A stretch of DNA of 64,000 bases from Romboutsia faecis (GTDB lineage: Bacteria; Bacillota; Clostridia; Peptostreptococcales; Peptostreptococcaceae): positions 1 to 64,000 of the forward strand of contig NZ_JACRWE010000004.1 of NCBI RefSeq assembly GCF_014323405.1, in the 5' to 3' direction. Under the pieces are notes generated by a model. The model ran no database searches. It was not told where the DNA came from and saw only the letters and a program-made list of their open reading frames with translations. The position numbers and the translations under genes were made by a program. Of this stretch, positions 24,911 through 34,762 are shown piece after piece. The stretch's first letter is position 1, and each line of letters opens with the position of its first letter.

Positions 24911-25825
24911 ATGAATAAGCAATATATATACGAAAGTTTATTAAATATAATAGATAAAAATAATATAAAAATTGATGAACCTATGAAAAAACATATATCT
25001 TTTAGAGTAGGTGGACCTGCAGATATATTAGTTAAACCAAATACAGAGAAAGAGTTAAGTGAATTAGTTAAATTTATTAAAAAGGAAAACATTCCTTACT
25101 TAATAATAGGTAATGGTTCAAATCTTTTAATAAAAGATGGTGGAATAAGAGGAGTTGTTATAGAATTATCGGATAATTTTAACAACTTCGAAATAGATGG
25201 AAACTTAGTTAATATACAGTCAGGAGCGTTACTTTCTATAGTAGGAAAGGCTGTTTTAAGAGAAGAATTAAGAGGATTTGAGTTTGCTTCAGGAATACCT
25301 GGAACTTTAGGTGGGGCATTAGCTATGAATGCAGGTGCTTATGGCGGAGAAATGAAGCATATAGTTAAATCTGTTAGACTTATGGATATGGATGGAAACA
25401 TACATGAATTTAATAATGAAGAGATGGAGTTTGATTATAGAAAAAGCATACTATCAAGAGAAAACTATATAGTTTTATCTGCTGTAATAGAGTTAGAAAA
25501 AGGTAGTTATGATGAAATAAAAGAAAAGATGGCTGATTTTACTCAAAGAAGGGTTACAAAGCAACCTTTAAGTTTACCAAGTGCAGGGAGTACATTTAAA
25601 AGACCACCAGGGTATTTTGCCGGTAAATTAATTGAAGATAGTGGATTAAGAGGTCTTACTTTAAGAGGAGCACAAGTATCTGAGAAACACTGTGGCTTTG
25701 TTGTTAACTTAGGAAATGCAACAGCTAAAGATCTTTTAGATTTAATGTATGTAGTTAAGAGTACAGTAAATGCAAAATTTGGAGTAATGTTAGAGGAAGA
25801 AGTCAAAATACTTGGAGAGGATTAA
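24911..25825 (+). CDS. murB: UDP-N-acetylenolpyruvoylglucosamine reductase
   Basis: MurB reduces UDP-GlcNAc-enolpyruvate to UDP-MurNAc, an early cytosolic step of peptidoglycan synthesis, using FAD and NADPH. The 304-aa protein is a type II MurB: FAD-binding FRVGGPADILVKP, YLIIGNGSNLLI, GIPGTLGGALAMNAGAYGGE, YRKSIL, and catalytic GSTFKRP plus the terminal Glu region FGVMLEEEVKILG. RBS AGGAGG lies 7 bases before the ATG. The PHP gene starts 3 bp downstream, so murB opens an operon with PHP, rapZ, yvcK and probably whiA. Confidence 0.97.
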   Translation: MNKQYIYESLLNIIDKNNIKIDEPMKKHISFRVGGPADILVKPNTEKELSELVKFIKKENIPYLIIGNGSNLLIKDGGIRGVVIELSDNFNNFEIDGNLVNIQSGALLSIVGKAVLREELRGFEFASGIPGTLGGALAMNAGAYGGEMKHIVKSVRLMDMDGNIHEFNNEEMEFDYRKSILSRENYIVLSAVIELEKGSYDEIKEKMADFTQRRVTKQPLSLPSAGSTFKRPPGYFAGKLIEDSGLRGLTLRGAQVSEKHCGFVVNLGNATAKDLLDLMYVVKSTVNAKFGVMLEEEVKILGED

Positions 25826-25828
25826 TAA

Positions 25829-26542
25829 ATGCAAATACTAGCAGATTATCATACTCATACAATTTATAGTCATGGAAAAGGTACTATAGAGGAGAATGTT
25901 AAAGTGGCTATATCAAAGGGAATCAAAACTATAGGCATATCAGACCATGGATATAAGCATATGTCTTATGGAGTAAAAGTAAGAGATATAGCTAAGATGA
26001 GAGAAGAAATTGATAAACTAAATGAAAAATATAGTGAAATAGATATTCTTCTAGGAATGGAATGTAATGTATTAGATGAAAAAGGAAATATTGATCTTAG
26101 TGATAAGTTTAAATCATACTTAGATTATGTCATGGCAGGATATCATTTTGGATCTACACCTAATAATCTAAGAGGATTACTTAATCACTGCGATAATTAT
26201 ATTATTAGAAGTGTAAAGGCTAAGGAACATAATACAAATGCGATTATTAATGCTATGAGAAATAATGATATATTTGTTATTACTCACCCTGGAGATAAGG
26301 GGGATGTTTATATAGAAGAAATTGCAAAAGTAGCAAAAGAAACCGATACTAGATTAGAGGTCAATAGCAGTCATGGTTTTTTAAATGTTGAACAATTAAA
26401 GGCTATAAAACATTTAGAAAATAAATTGATCATAGGTTCAGATGCGCATGTACCAAATAATGTAGGTAATTTTAAATTAGCGATAGATACTATAAGAAAA
26501 GCAGGTATAGATACAAAACTAGTCGAAAATATAAGACTGTAA
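25829..26542 (+). CDS. PHP-domain phosphoesterase (YcdX-like)
   Basis: This 237-aa metal-dependent phosphoesterase has PHP motifs in order: DYHTHTIYSHGKGT at residues 5-18, ISDHG near 40, GMECNV, GYHFG, THPGDKG and the late GSDAH. Such proteins hydrolyse small phosphate esters; the closest named relatives are YcdX-type and histidinol phosphatase-like, but there are no histidine genes here. It lies between murB (3-bp gap) and rapZ (14-bp gap). The substrate is unknown, and the conserved position suggests a link to cell-wall or central-metabolite control, which is only an inference. Confidence 0.88.
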   Translation: MQILADYHTHTIYSHGKGTIEENVKVAISKGIKTIGISDHGYKHMSYGVKVRDIAKMREEIDKLNEKYSEIDILLGMECNVLDEKGNIDLSDKFKSYLDYVMAGYHFGSTPNNLRGLLNHCDNYIIRSVKAKEHNTNAIINAMRNNDIFVITHPGDKGDVYIEEIAKVAKETDTRLEVNSSHGFLNVEQLKAIKHLENKLIIGSDAHVPNNVGNFKLAIDTIRKAGIDTKLVENIRL

Positions 26543-26556
26543 GAGGGGGAGTTAGG

Positions 26557-27414
26557 ATGAAATTTGTAATTGTTACAGGTCTTTCTGGATCTGGCAAAAG
26601 TGAGGCTATGAGAGCATTAGAAGATATGGGATTTTATTGTGTGGATAACTTACCTCCTGCACTAATAACAAAGTTTGCGGAATTATGCTATCAGCCTAAT
26701 TCAAGTATTGATAAGGTTGCATTAGGTATAGACATAAGAGGAAGAAAATTCTTTGAAGCTCTTCATGAAAGTTTAAACTATTTACGCAATGCAAATTATA
26801 AGTATGAAATGATGTATTTAGATTGTTCTGATAATGTTTTACTTAGAAGATACAAGATGACTAGAAGAAACCACCCTCTGGCTAATAATACTCAAATTCC
26901 TGAAGGCATAAAAATGGAAAGGAAAATAATGGAGCCATTAAAGGAAATTTCTGACTGTATAATAGATACATCTAATATGAAACCGAAGGATTTAAAAGAA
27001 GAGATATCTAAGATATATTCTGATGGAGAAAATAATCAAAATCTAACTATATCTGTTGTATCTTTTGGGTTTAAGCATGGAATTCCAGCAGATTGTGATT
27101 TAGTATTTGATGTTAGATTTTTACCGAATCCATATTATGTAGAAGAATTGAGACCTAAAACAGGCGATGATAAAGAAGTTAGAGAATATGTAATGGACTC
27201 TAAAATCAGTGAAGAATTTTATGAGAAGCTATTAGATATGATTAATTTCTTAGTTCCTCAATATATAGAGGAAGGAAAACATCACTTAGTTATAGGAATA
27301 GGATGTACAGGTGGAAGACATAGATCGGTTACTATATCTAATATGATATATGATGATTTATCAAGTAAAGGATATAGAGTAGTTAAAAAACATAGAGATT
27401 CTATGTTGAGATAA
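26557..27414 (+). CDS. rapZ: RNase adapter / nucleotide-binding protein RapZ
   Basis: RapZ (YvcJ in Bacillus) is a P-loop protein; in E. coli it controls GlmS through small RNAs, in Firmicutes its role is less clear. The 285-aa protein has Walker A GLSGSGKS at residues 7-14, a DIRGR motif, VSFGFKHGIP in the C-terminal domain and GCTGGRHRSV near the end, all typical. RBS GGGGGAG lies before the ATG. It is followed after 13 bp by yvcK, the standard Gram-positive rapZ-yvcK-whiA order. Confidence 0.97.
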   Translation: MKFVIVTGLSGSGKSEAMRALEDMGFYCVDNLPPALITKFAELCYQPNSSIDKVALGIDIRGRKFFEALHESLNYLRNANYKYEMMYLDCSDNVLLRRYKMTRRNHPLANNTQIPEGIKMERKIMEPLKEISDCIIDTSNMKPKDLKEEISKIYSDGENNQNLTISVVSFGFKHGIPADCDLVFDVRFLPNPYYVEELRPKTGDDKEVREYVMDSKISEEFYEKLLDMINFLVPQYIEEGKHHLVIGIGCTGGRHRSVTISNMIYDDLSSKGYRVVKKHRDSMLR

Positions 27415-27427
27415 CTTGGAGGAATTT

Positions 27428-28537
27428 ATGAAAACCATATTTATTATAATTGGTATTTTAGGATGGATTTCCTTATTTATATCTTTATATCTATATAAAA
27501 AAATAACTAAGAATAGGAACCAAATCTTAGGTTCAAAAAATACCGAAAAAGAAGGACCTAAGGTAGTTGTTATTGGAGGAGGAACAGGGCAATCTATATT
27601 TCTAAGAGGGTTAAAGCACTATACTCAAAATATTACAGCTATAGTCACTGTTGCTGATGATGGAGGCGGATCAGGTGTTTTGAGAGAAGATTTAGGAATG
27701 TTACCTCCAGGAGATATAAGAAACTGTTTACTAGCTCTTGCAAATATAGAGCCTACTATGAATGAAGTTATGCAATATAGGTTTACAGATGGAAATCTAA
27801 AAGGTCAAAGTTTTGGAAATTTATTTATTGCAGCTATGAATGGACTTTATGGTAATTTTGAAACTGCAGTCTATAAAATGAGCGAAGTATTTGCTATAAC
27901 AGGCCGTGTTCTTCCTGTTACATTAGAAGATGTAAATTTAATAGCTAAGTTGAAGAATGGAAACATAATAAAGGGTGAGTCTAGAATACCTGTAGAAGTT
28001 AGATCTCAAAAATCTAATATTGATAAATTAACTTTGGATCCTATGGATGTTACACCTTTAGAAGAAGTAATTACATCAATATATAATGCAGATATAATTG
28101 TCATGGGTCCAGGAAGTTTATACACAAGTATAATACCTAATTTATTAGTAAAAGGAGTAGTTAAAGCTATAAAAAAATCTAATGCACCAAAAGTATATAT
28201 ATCAAATATCATGACACAGCCAGGAGAGACAGGAAATTACAATGTATTAGATCACGTTAATGCTATAAATAAGCATACCAATAAAGAATTAATAGATTAT
28301 GTAATTGTTAATAATGAAATATTGCCTGAAGATGTTTTTGAGAAATATAAAAAAGATGGCGCAGAACAAGTTTTATTAGATGAACTTCAAAATAAAGAAT
28401 TAGATGATATGGGTATAAAAATTATAGAAGATAATTTAGTTGAAGTTAAAAAGAATTATATCAGACATGATGCAAAACATATAGCTGATATAATTGTTAA
28501 CTTGGCACTAAGTCATAATTATGACAATGATAAGTAA
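27428..28537 (+). CDS. yvcK: Gluconeogenesis/cell-shape factor YvcK (CofD-like)
   Basis: YvcK binds UDP-GlcNAc and is needed for normal morphology under gluconeogenic growth. The chosen ATG at 27428 has TTGGAGGAA upstream; an in-frame TTG at 27416 overlaps that RBS. The 369-aa protein has an N-terminal membrane helix (TIFIIIGILGWISLFISLYLY is seen at residues 2-22), then the CofD fold with VVIGGGTGQSIFLRGL, VTVADDGGGSG, PPGDIRNCLLALA and MGPGSLYTSIIPNLLV. The N-terminal helix is a common variant in Clostridia and would place the enzyme at the membrane. Confidence 0.95.
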   Translation: MKTIFIIIGILGWISLFISLYLYKKITKNRNQILGSKNTEKEGPKVVVIGGGTGQSIFLRGLKHYTQNITAIVTVADDGGGSGVLREDLGMLPPGDIRNCLLALANIEPTMNEVMQYRFTDGNLKGQSFGNLFIAAMNGLYGNFETAVYKMSEVFAITGRVLPVTLEDVNLIAKLKNGNIIKGESRIPVEVRSQKSNIDKLTLDPMDVTPLEEVITSIYNADIIVMGPGSLYTSIIPNLLVKGVVKAIKKSNAPKVYISNIMTQPGETGNYNVLDHVNAINKHTNKELIDYVIVNNEILPEDVFEKYKKDGAEQVLLDELQNKELDDMGIKIIEDNLVEVKKNYIRHDAKHIADIIVNLALSHNYDNDK

Positions 28538-28538
28538 A

Positions 28539-28570
28539 AAAGGATTTTAAAGATTTGTGTAGAAATCCTT
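28539..28570 (+). terminator. Weak hairpin between yvcK and the Nudix gene
   Basis: AAAGGATTT (28539-28547) pairs with AAATCCTT (28563-28570). The T-run is poor (ATTATTATG), so it may only lower read-through. Confidence 0.4.
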
Positions 28571-28602
28571 ATTATTATGTTAGTTTTAAGGAGTGAACAT
28601 CT

Positions 28603-29031
28603 ATGAGAGAAGAGGTTAGTGCCGGTGGAGTAGTATTGTTTGGAAATGCCGTTCTTTTACTGAGGAAGTTTAATGGAGACTGGGTTTTACCTAAAGGAAA
28701 AGTAGAAGAAGGGGAAAATAAGCAAGAAGCAGCACTAAGAGAAGTTTTAGAAGAAACAGGTGTCAAAGCAGATATATTAAAATATTTGGGAGAAATACAT
28801 TATACGTTTAAAGAAAACTGGGATGAGAATAGAGCAGTTCACAAAACAGTTTTTTGGTATTTAATGAAAGCTAGAAGTATGGATACTATACCGCAAAAAG
28901 AAGAAGGATTTATTGATGCTAAATTCATTCATCTAGATAGGGTCGTTGACTTAGCTAGATACGATGATGAAAAAGAAATAATTAAAGTAGCGTTACAAGA
29001 AATAAAAAAAAGAATTAAGAATAATAGCTAG
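28603..29031 (+). CDS. Nudix hydrolase
   Basis: The protein cleaves nucleoside diphosphate derivatives; diadenosine polyphosphates are common substrates of this short type. The 142-aa product has a perfect Nudix box ([20 protein letters not shown] followed by TG, about residues 31-52). The N-terminal [10 protein letters not shown] and C-terminal [14 protein letters not shown] fit the MutT/AP4A hydrolase subgroup. RBS AAGGAG precedes the ATG at 28603. Its place between yvcK and whiA is found in related clostridia. The exact substrate is undecided. Confidence 0.92.
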   Translation: MREEVSAGGVVLFGNAVLLLRKFNGDWVLPKGKVEEGENKQEAALREVLEETGVKADILKYLGEIHYTFKENWDENRAVHKTVFWYLMKARSMDTIPQKEEGFIDAKFIHLDRVVDLARYDDEKEIIKVALQEIKKRIKNNS

Positions 29032-29054
29032 TCTATAGATTATGGGTGAATAAG

Positions 29055-30008
29055 ATGTCATTTTCAGCTGAAACAAAGAATGAATTAGCTAGGATAATGC
29101 CTGAAAATAGAAATTGTAGCTTAAGTGAATTATCAGCTATAATAAAGTTGTCAGGAAGTATACAAATCGTAGGCTATAAGAAATTAAATATAAAAGTAAT
29201 AACTGAGTTAAACTCTATAGCAAGAAAGGTATTTAAGTTATTAAAGCAAAATTTTGATATAAATACAACTATAAGTGTAAATAAGAATCAAATGTTAAAG
29301 AGAAATAATAGTTATGTTCTTGTTGTTAAAAGTGAAATGGGAGCGGAAAAACTATTAAGAGATTTAGGTATTTTGCCTTCGGAGGATGCATTTTACCCTT
29401 TAAATGAGGTGCCAAAAGAACTTTTAAAGAATGATGAATGTATAAGATCATTCTTAAGAGGTGCATTTTTAGGAGGAGGATCCATTAGTGATCCAGAAAA
29501 AAATTACCATATGGAGTTTGTGACTAATAATGAAGATTTCGCAAACTCATTAAAAGACCTTATAAATTCTTTAGGCTTTAACTCAAAAATAGTATCAAGA
29601 AAAAATAATTATGTGGTATATCTTAAAGAAAGTGAGCAAATATCTGATTTATTAAGTATAATAGGAGCACATAATGCTCTTTTAAGCTTACAAAATACTA
29701 AAATAGTAAAAGAAATGAGAAATAATGTAAATCGAATAGTTAATTGTGAAACAGCCAATTTATCTAAAACTGTAAATGCAGCAGTAAGACAAGTGGAGAA
29801 CATTAGATTTATACAGGAAACTATAGGAATAAGTAGTTTACCAGAAAATCTACAAGAAATAGCAAGAATTAGAGAAGAATATGAGGATATGACATTAAAG
29901 GAACTAGGGGAAATGTTAAATCCACCTATAGGTAAATCTGGGGTAAATCATAGGCTTAGAAAGATAGAAGAAATAGCAAATAAATTAAGAGAAAATACTT
30001 ATAAGTAA
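29055..30008 (+). CDS. whiA: DNA-binding protein WhiA
   Basis: WhiA has a LAGLIDADG-like N-terminal domain and a C-terminal helix-turn-helix; in Firmicutes it affects cell division and chromosome segregation. The start at 29055 gives the usual [14 protein letters not shown]; the GTG at 29046 overlaps the weak RBS GGGTGA. The 317-aa protein carries [20 protein letters not shown] (LAGLIDADG signature) and the HTH end [19 protein letters not shown]. It is 23 bp after the Nudix gene. A terminator follows. Confidence 0.96.
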   Translation: MSFSAETKNELARIMPENRNCSLSELSAIIKLSGSIQIVGYKKLNIKVITELNSIARKVFKLLKQNFDINTTISVNKNQMLKRNNSYVLVVKSEMGAEKLLRDLGILPSEDAFYPLNEVPKELLKNDECIRSFLRGAFLGGGSISDPEKNYHMEFVTNNEDFANSLKDLINSLGFNSKIVSRKNNYVVYLKESEQISDLLSIIGAHNALLSLQNTKIVKEMRNNVNRIVNCETANLSKTVNAAVRQVENIRFIQETIGISSLPENLQEIARIREEYEDMTLKELGEMLNPPIGKSGVNHRLRKIEEIANKLRENTYK

Positions 30009-30038
30009 GGGGTTATATTTTATATAGCCTCTTTTTGT
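30008..30038 (+). terminator. Terminator after whiA
   Basis: AGGGGTTATA pairs with TATATAGCCTCT across a short AT loop, then TTTTTGTTTT. Confidence 0.7.
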
Positions 30039-30064
30039 TTTAACACATGAATTTATGGTAAAAT
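30035..30064 (+). promoter_or_regulatory. Putative dnaE promoter
   Basis: TTGTTT (30035-30040) and TAAAAT (30059-30064), spacer 18 bp, lie 26 bp before the dnaE start and start within the whiA terminator tail. Confidence 0.45.
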
Positions 30065-30090
30065 TAAATCTATAAGCAGGAGGTGATATA

Positions 30091-33000
30091 ATGAGCAATA
30101 AATTTGTTCATCTTCATGTTCACACAGAGTATAGTTTACTTGATGGATTTTCAAGATTAAAGAAGCTTATAAATAGATGTAAAGAACTTAATATGGATTC
30201 TATTGCTATAACTGATCATGGTTGCATGTTTGGTGTTATAGATTTTTATAAGGAAGCTAAAAAGGCAGGTATAAAGCCAATAGTAGGTTGTGAGGTTTAT
30301 ACAGCAGCTCGTAGCTTAAATGATAAAGATCCAAATTATGATAAGTCTCAAGGACATTTAATTTTATTAGCTGAAAATATGACTGGATACAATAATCTAA
30401 TAAAGATGGTATCTAAGTCTTATGTGGAAGGATTCTACTATAAACCAAGAGTAGACATGGAGGAGCTTAGACAACACAGTGAAGGAATAATAGCATTATC
30501 AGCATGTTTAGCAGGAGATGTTTCTCAAGCTCTTATGGATAGAAATTATGATAAAGCTAAAAAACTTACACTTGAATATAGAGATATATTTGGTGAAGAT
30601 AATTATTTTTTAGAGATACAAGATCATAATTTACCAGAACAAAAAGAAGTAAATGCTGGAATAATAAAATTGTCAAAAGAATTGAATATACCATTAGTAG
30701 CAACTAATGATATTCACTATGTAAATAAAGAAGATTCGAAAATACACGATGTTCTAATGTGTATTCAAATGGGTAAAACAGTAAATGACCCTAATAGAAT
30801 GAGATTTGGTAGCGATGAGTTCTATTTAAAATCAAGAGAAGAAATGGAAGAACTATTTCCGTATGCAATTGATGCATTAGATAATACTGTAAAAATAGCA
30901 GAGAGATGTAATATAGAGTTTGACTTTAATACAATACATCTTCCTAATTATGATGTACCGAAAGGATATACAACAGATAGTTATCTAAGAGAATTATGTT
31001 TTAATGGATTAAAGGAAAGATATGATAATCCAAGTGAAGAAGTAATAGAAAGATTAAATTATGAGTTAAGTGTTATTGAAAAAATGGGGTATGTAGAATA
31101 CTTTTTAATAACATGGGATTTTATAAACTATGCAAAAGAAAATAAAATAATGGTAGGTCCAGGGCGTGGTAGTGCAGCTGGTTCTATTGTTGCTTATACA
31201 TTAAAAATAACAGACATAGACCCAATCAAATACTCTTTACTTTTTGAAAGATTCCTTAATCCAGAACGTGTATCTATGCCCGATATAGATATAGACTTCT
31301 GTTATGAAAGAAGAGAAGAAGTTATTGATTATGTAAAAAGAAAATATGGTGAAGATCACGTTGCGCAAATAATTACATTTGGAACTATGGGAGCAAAAGC
31401 TGCTATTAGAGATGTTGGTAGAGTTTTAGATATACCTTATAATAAGGTTGATAAAATAGCAAAAGAAATACCTTTTGCTCTAGGAATGACTATAGATAAA
31501 GCATTAGATACTAATCCTAACTTAAGGGAATTATATGAAAATGACTCAGAAACTAAAGAAATTATTGATGTGTCTAAACAAATAGAAGGTATGTTAAGAC
31601 ATGCTTCAACTCATGCAGCAGGTGTTGTTATATCTAAAAATCCTGTTGACGAATATGTGCCATTATATAAGCATCAAGATGCAATAACTACACAGTTTAC
31701 AATGACAACATTAGAAGAATTAGGTCTATTAAAGATGGATTTCCTTGGTTTAAGAACTCTTACGGTTATAAGGGATGCTCTAGACTTAATTGAAAAAAAC
31801 TATGGAAGAAAGATTGATTTTTCAAAAATGGATTATGATGATCCTAAAGTATATGAGCTTTTATCATCAGGTAATACTTTAGGAGTATTCCAATTAGAAA
31901 GTGCTGGTATGAGGAGTTTCATGAAGCAACTGAAACCAGATAATTTTGAAGATATAGTTGCTGGAATTTCTTTATATAGACCAGGTCCAATGGACTCAAT
32001 CCCAACATATATAGAGAATAAAAATAATCCAGACAAAGTAACTTATATACATGAATCATTAAGACCAATAATGGAAGTTACCTACGGTTGTTTAGTTTAT
32101 CAGGAACAAGTAATGCAGGTTGTTAGAGAATTAGGTGGATATAGTTATGGACGTAGTGACTTAGTTAGAAGAGCTATGGGAAAAAAGAAAATGGATGTCA
32201 TGGAAGAGGAAAGACAATATTTTATATATGGTAAAAAAGATGATGAGGGAAATACTGAGATTAGTGGATGTATTGCTAATGGGATACCAGAAGATATAGC
32301 AAACCAAATCTTCGATGATATGATAGATTTTGCAAAGTATGCATTTAATAAATCACATGCAGCTGCATATGGTGTCTTATCATATGAAACGGCATATTTA
32401 AAAGCTCATTATCCAGTAGAATTTATGGCAGCCTTAATAACTAGTATTATGGGTAATACGGATAAAGTTGTAGAATATATTAGAGAGTGTAATGCATTAG
32501 GAATAGATGTTTTAAAGCCAGATATAAATAAAAGTTTTTCTAAGTTCTCAGTTGAAGGAAGTAATATAAGATTTGGATTAGCAGCTGTAAAAAATGTAGG
32601 TGTTAATATAATTAATAATATTATAAATGAAAGAGAACTTAATGGTACTTTCGTAGATTTTGTAGATTTAGTAAAAAGACTTGATTCAAAGGATATTAAT
32701 AAGAGAGTATTAGAAAGTTTAATTAAATGTGGAGCTTTTGATGATATAAGTCAGAATAGAGCAAGCTTGATGGCAGGTTATGAACAATTATTAGATAGTA
32801 TTTCTATGGATAGAAAGAAAAATGTACAAGGTCAGATATCTTTATTTGATGCATTTGGTGGAAGTGATGAAACAGAACAATTCCAAGAGATATATACAAT
32901 GCCGAAATTAAAAGAGTATGAAGAAAGAGAAAGGCTTAGTTTAGAAAAAGAAGTTTTAGGGATGTATGTAAGTGGTCATCCTCTGTCTCAATATAAAGAG

Positions 33001-33606
33001 AAATTAGAAAGAAACACTTCTATTGATAATGCAAAATTAAATTCATTAAAAGAAGATGAAGAAGCATATATAAGTTTAGACGAAAAGGAAGTTATAATGG
33101 GTGGCATGGTAGTTAACAAGACCATCAAAACAACTAGAAGAAATGATATTATGGCATTCTTAGAGTTAGAAGATCTATATGGTGCTATAGAAATTATAGT
33201 ATTCCCTCAACTTTTACAAAAATATAATAGTATACTTAATGAAGATAATATTATATATGTAAAAGGTAGATTAAGCATAAAAGAAGGAGAGAATGCAAAA
33301 ATTATAGCTAATGATTTTAAAGAGATAAATGAGGAACGTAATTTCAGAGACGTTGGAAATAATAGAGTTAAAAAAGAATCAAAAACAGGGCTATATTTAA
33401 AAGTTAATAGCTTTAGTAATAATAATTTACTAGAGGAAATAAAATTAGTATTAGCGAACTCTCAAGGTAAAGAATCGGTATATTTATATGCAGAAGATAC
33501 AAGACAATTATATAAGTGGAATGGAATTTATGTAGATATAAATGACAATACCATTTATAGGTTAGAAAGCTTACTACCAAAAGACAATATAAAGATAAAA
33601 AGATAA
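30091..33606 (+). CDS. dnaE: DNA polymerase III subunit alpha (DnaE)
   Basis: DnaE is a replicative polymerase of the C family; in Firmicutes it works beside PolC. The 1171-aa protein has the N-terminal PHP domain (FVHLHVHTEYSLLDG, ITDHG, GCEVY), palm motifs GPGRGSAAGS and PDIDIDFCYERREEV with the catalytic aspartates near residues 405-410, the thumb/fingers region (FGTMGAKAAIRDVGR, YRPGPMDSIP), a helix-hairpin-helix stretch and a C-terminal OB fold (GGMVVNKTIKTTRRNDIMAF). RBS AGGAGGTGATATA. It is a single gene downstream of the whiA terminator. Confidence 0.97.
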   Translation: MSNKFVHLHVHTEYSLLDGFSRLKKLINRCKELNMDSIAITDHGCMFGVIDFYKEAKKAGIKPIVGCEVYTAARSLNDKDPNYDKSQGHLILLAENMTGYNNLIKMVSKSYVEGFYYKPRVDMEELRQHSEGIIALSACLAGDVSQALMDRNYDKAKKLTLEYRDIFGEDNYFLEIQDHNLPEQKEVNAGIIKLSKELNIPLVATNDIHYVNKEDSKIHDVLMCIQMGKTVNDPNRMRFGSDEFYLKSREEMEELFPYAIDALDNTVKIAERCNIEFDFNTIHLPNYDVPKGYTTDSYLRELCFNGLKERYDNPSEEVIERLNYELSVIEKMGYVEYFLITWDFINYAKENKIMVGPGRGSAAGSIVAYTLKITDIDPIKYSLLFERFLNPERVSMPDIDIDFCYERREEVIDYVKRKYGEDHVAQIITFGTMGAKAAIRDVGRVLDIPYNKVDKIAKEIPFALGMTIDKALDTNPNLRELYENDSETKEIIDVSKQIEGMLRHASTHAAGVVISKNPVDEYVPLYKHQDAITTQFTMTTLEELGLLKMDFLGLRTLTVIRDALDLIEKNYGRKIDFSKMDYDDPKVYELLSSGNTLGVFQLESAGMRSFMKQLKPDNFEDIVAGISLYRPGPMDSIPTYIENKNNPDKVTYIHESLRPIMEVTYGCLVYQEQVMQVVRELGGYSYGRSDLVRRAMGKKKMDVMEEERQYFIYGKKDDEGNTEISGCIANGIPEDIANQIFDDMIDFAKYAFNKSHAAAYGVLSYETAYLKAHYPVEFMAALITSIMGNTDKVVEYIRECNALGIDVLKPDINKSFSKFSVEGSNIRFGLAAVKNVGVNIINNIINERELNGTFVDFVDLVKRLDSKDINKRVLESLIKCGAFDDISQNRASLMAGYEQLLDSISMDRKKNVQGQISLFDAFGGSDETEQFQEIYTMPKLKEYEERERLSLEKEVLGMYVSGHPLSQYKEKLERNTSIDNAKLNSLKEDEEAYISLDEKEVIMGGMVVNKTIKTTRRNDIMAFLELEDLYGAIEIIVFPQLLQKYNSILNEDNIIYVKGRLSIKEGENAKIIANDFKEINEERNFRDVGNNRVKKESKTGLYLKVNSFSNNNLLEEIKLVLANSQGKESVYLYAEDTRQLYKWNGIYVDINDNTIYRLESLLPKDNIKIKR

Positions 33607-33664
33607 GCAAAAAAAATAAAAAAATAAATACTTAGAATAGTATAAAAAATGTTTTGAGATATGA

Positions 33665-33755
33665 TATAATATCAAAAAATGGATATTTTTAGAGATTTTT
33701 AATTTTTTTACCTGGCATGGGATGAAAAAACGATCTAGGGACTTGAAATGTCCCT
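33665..33755 (+). promoter_or_regulatory. Leader of pfkA-pyk with -10 element and small hairpin
   Basis: TATAAT at 33665-33670 lacks a good -35. The leader that follows has a T-run at 33697-33709 and a 6-bp hairpin AGGGAC/GTCCCT (33737-33742 with 33750-33755) located 28 bp before the pfkA ATG. The GC-rich segment CCTGGCATGGGATG in between is unusual for the spacers here. Confidence 0.4.
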
Positions 33756-33764
33756 GTAATTTAG

Positions 33765-34742
<978 letters not shown>

Positions 34743-34762
34743 TAAATAGGAGGAATATATAT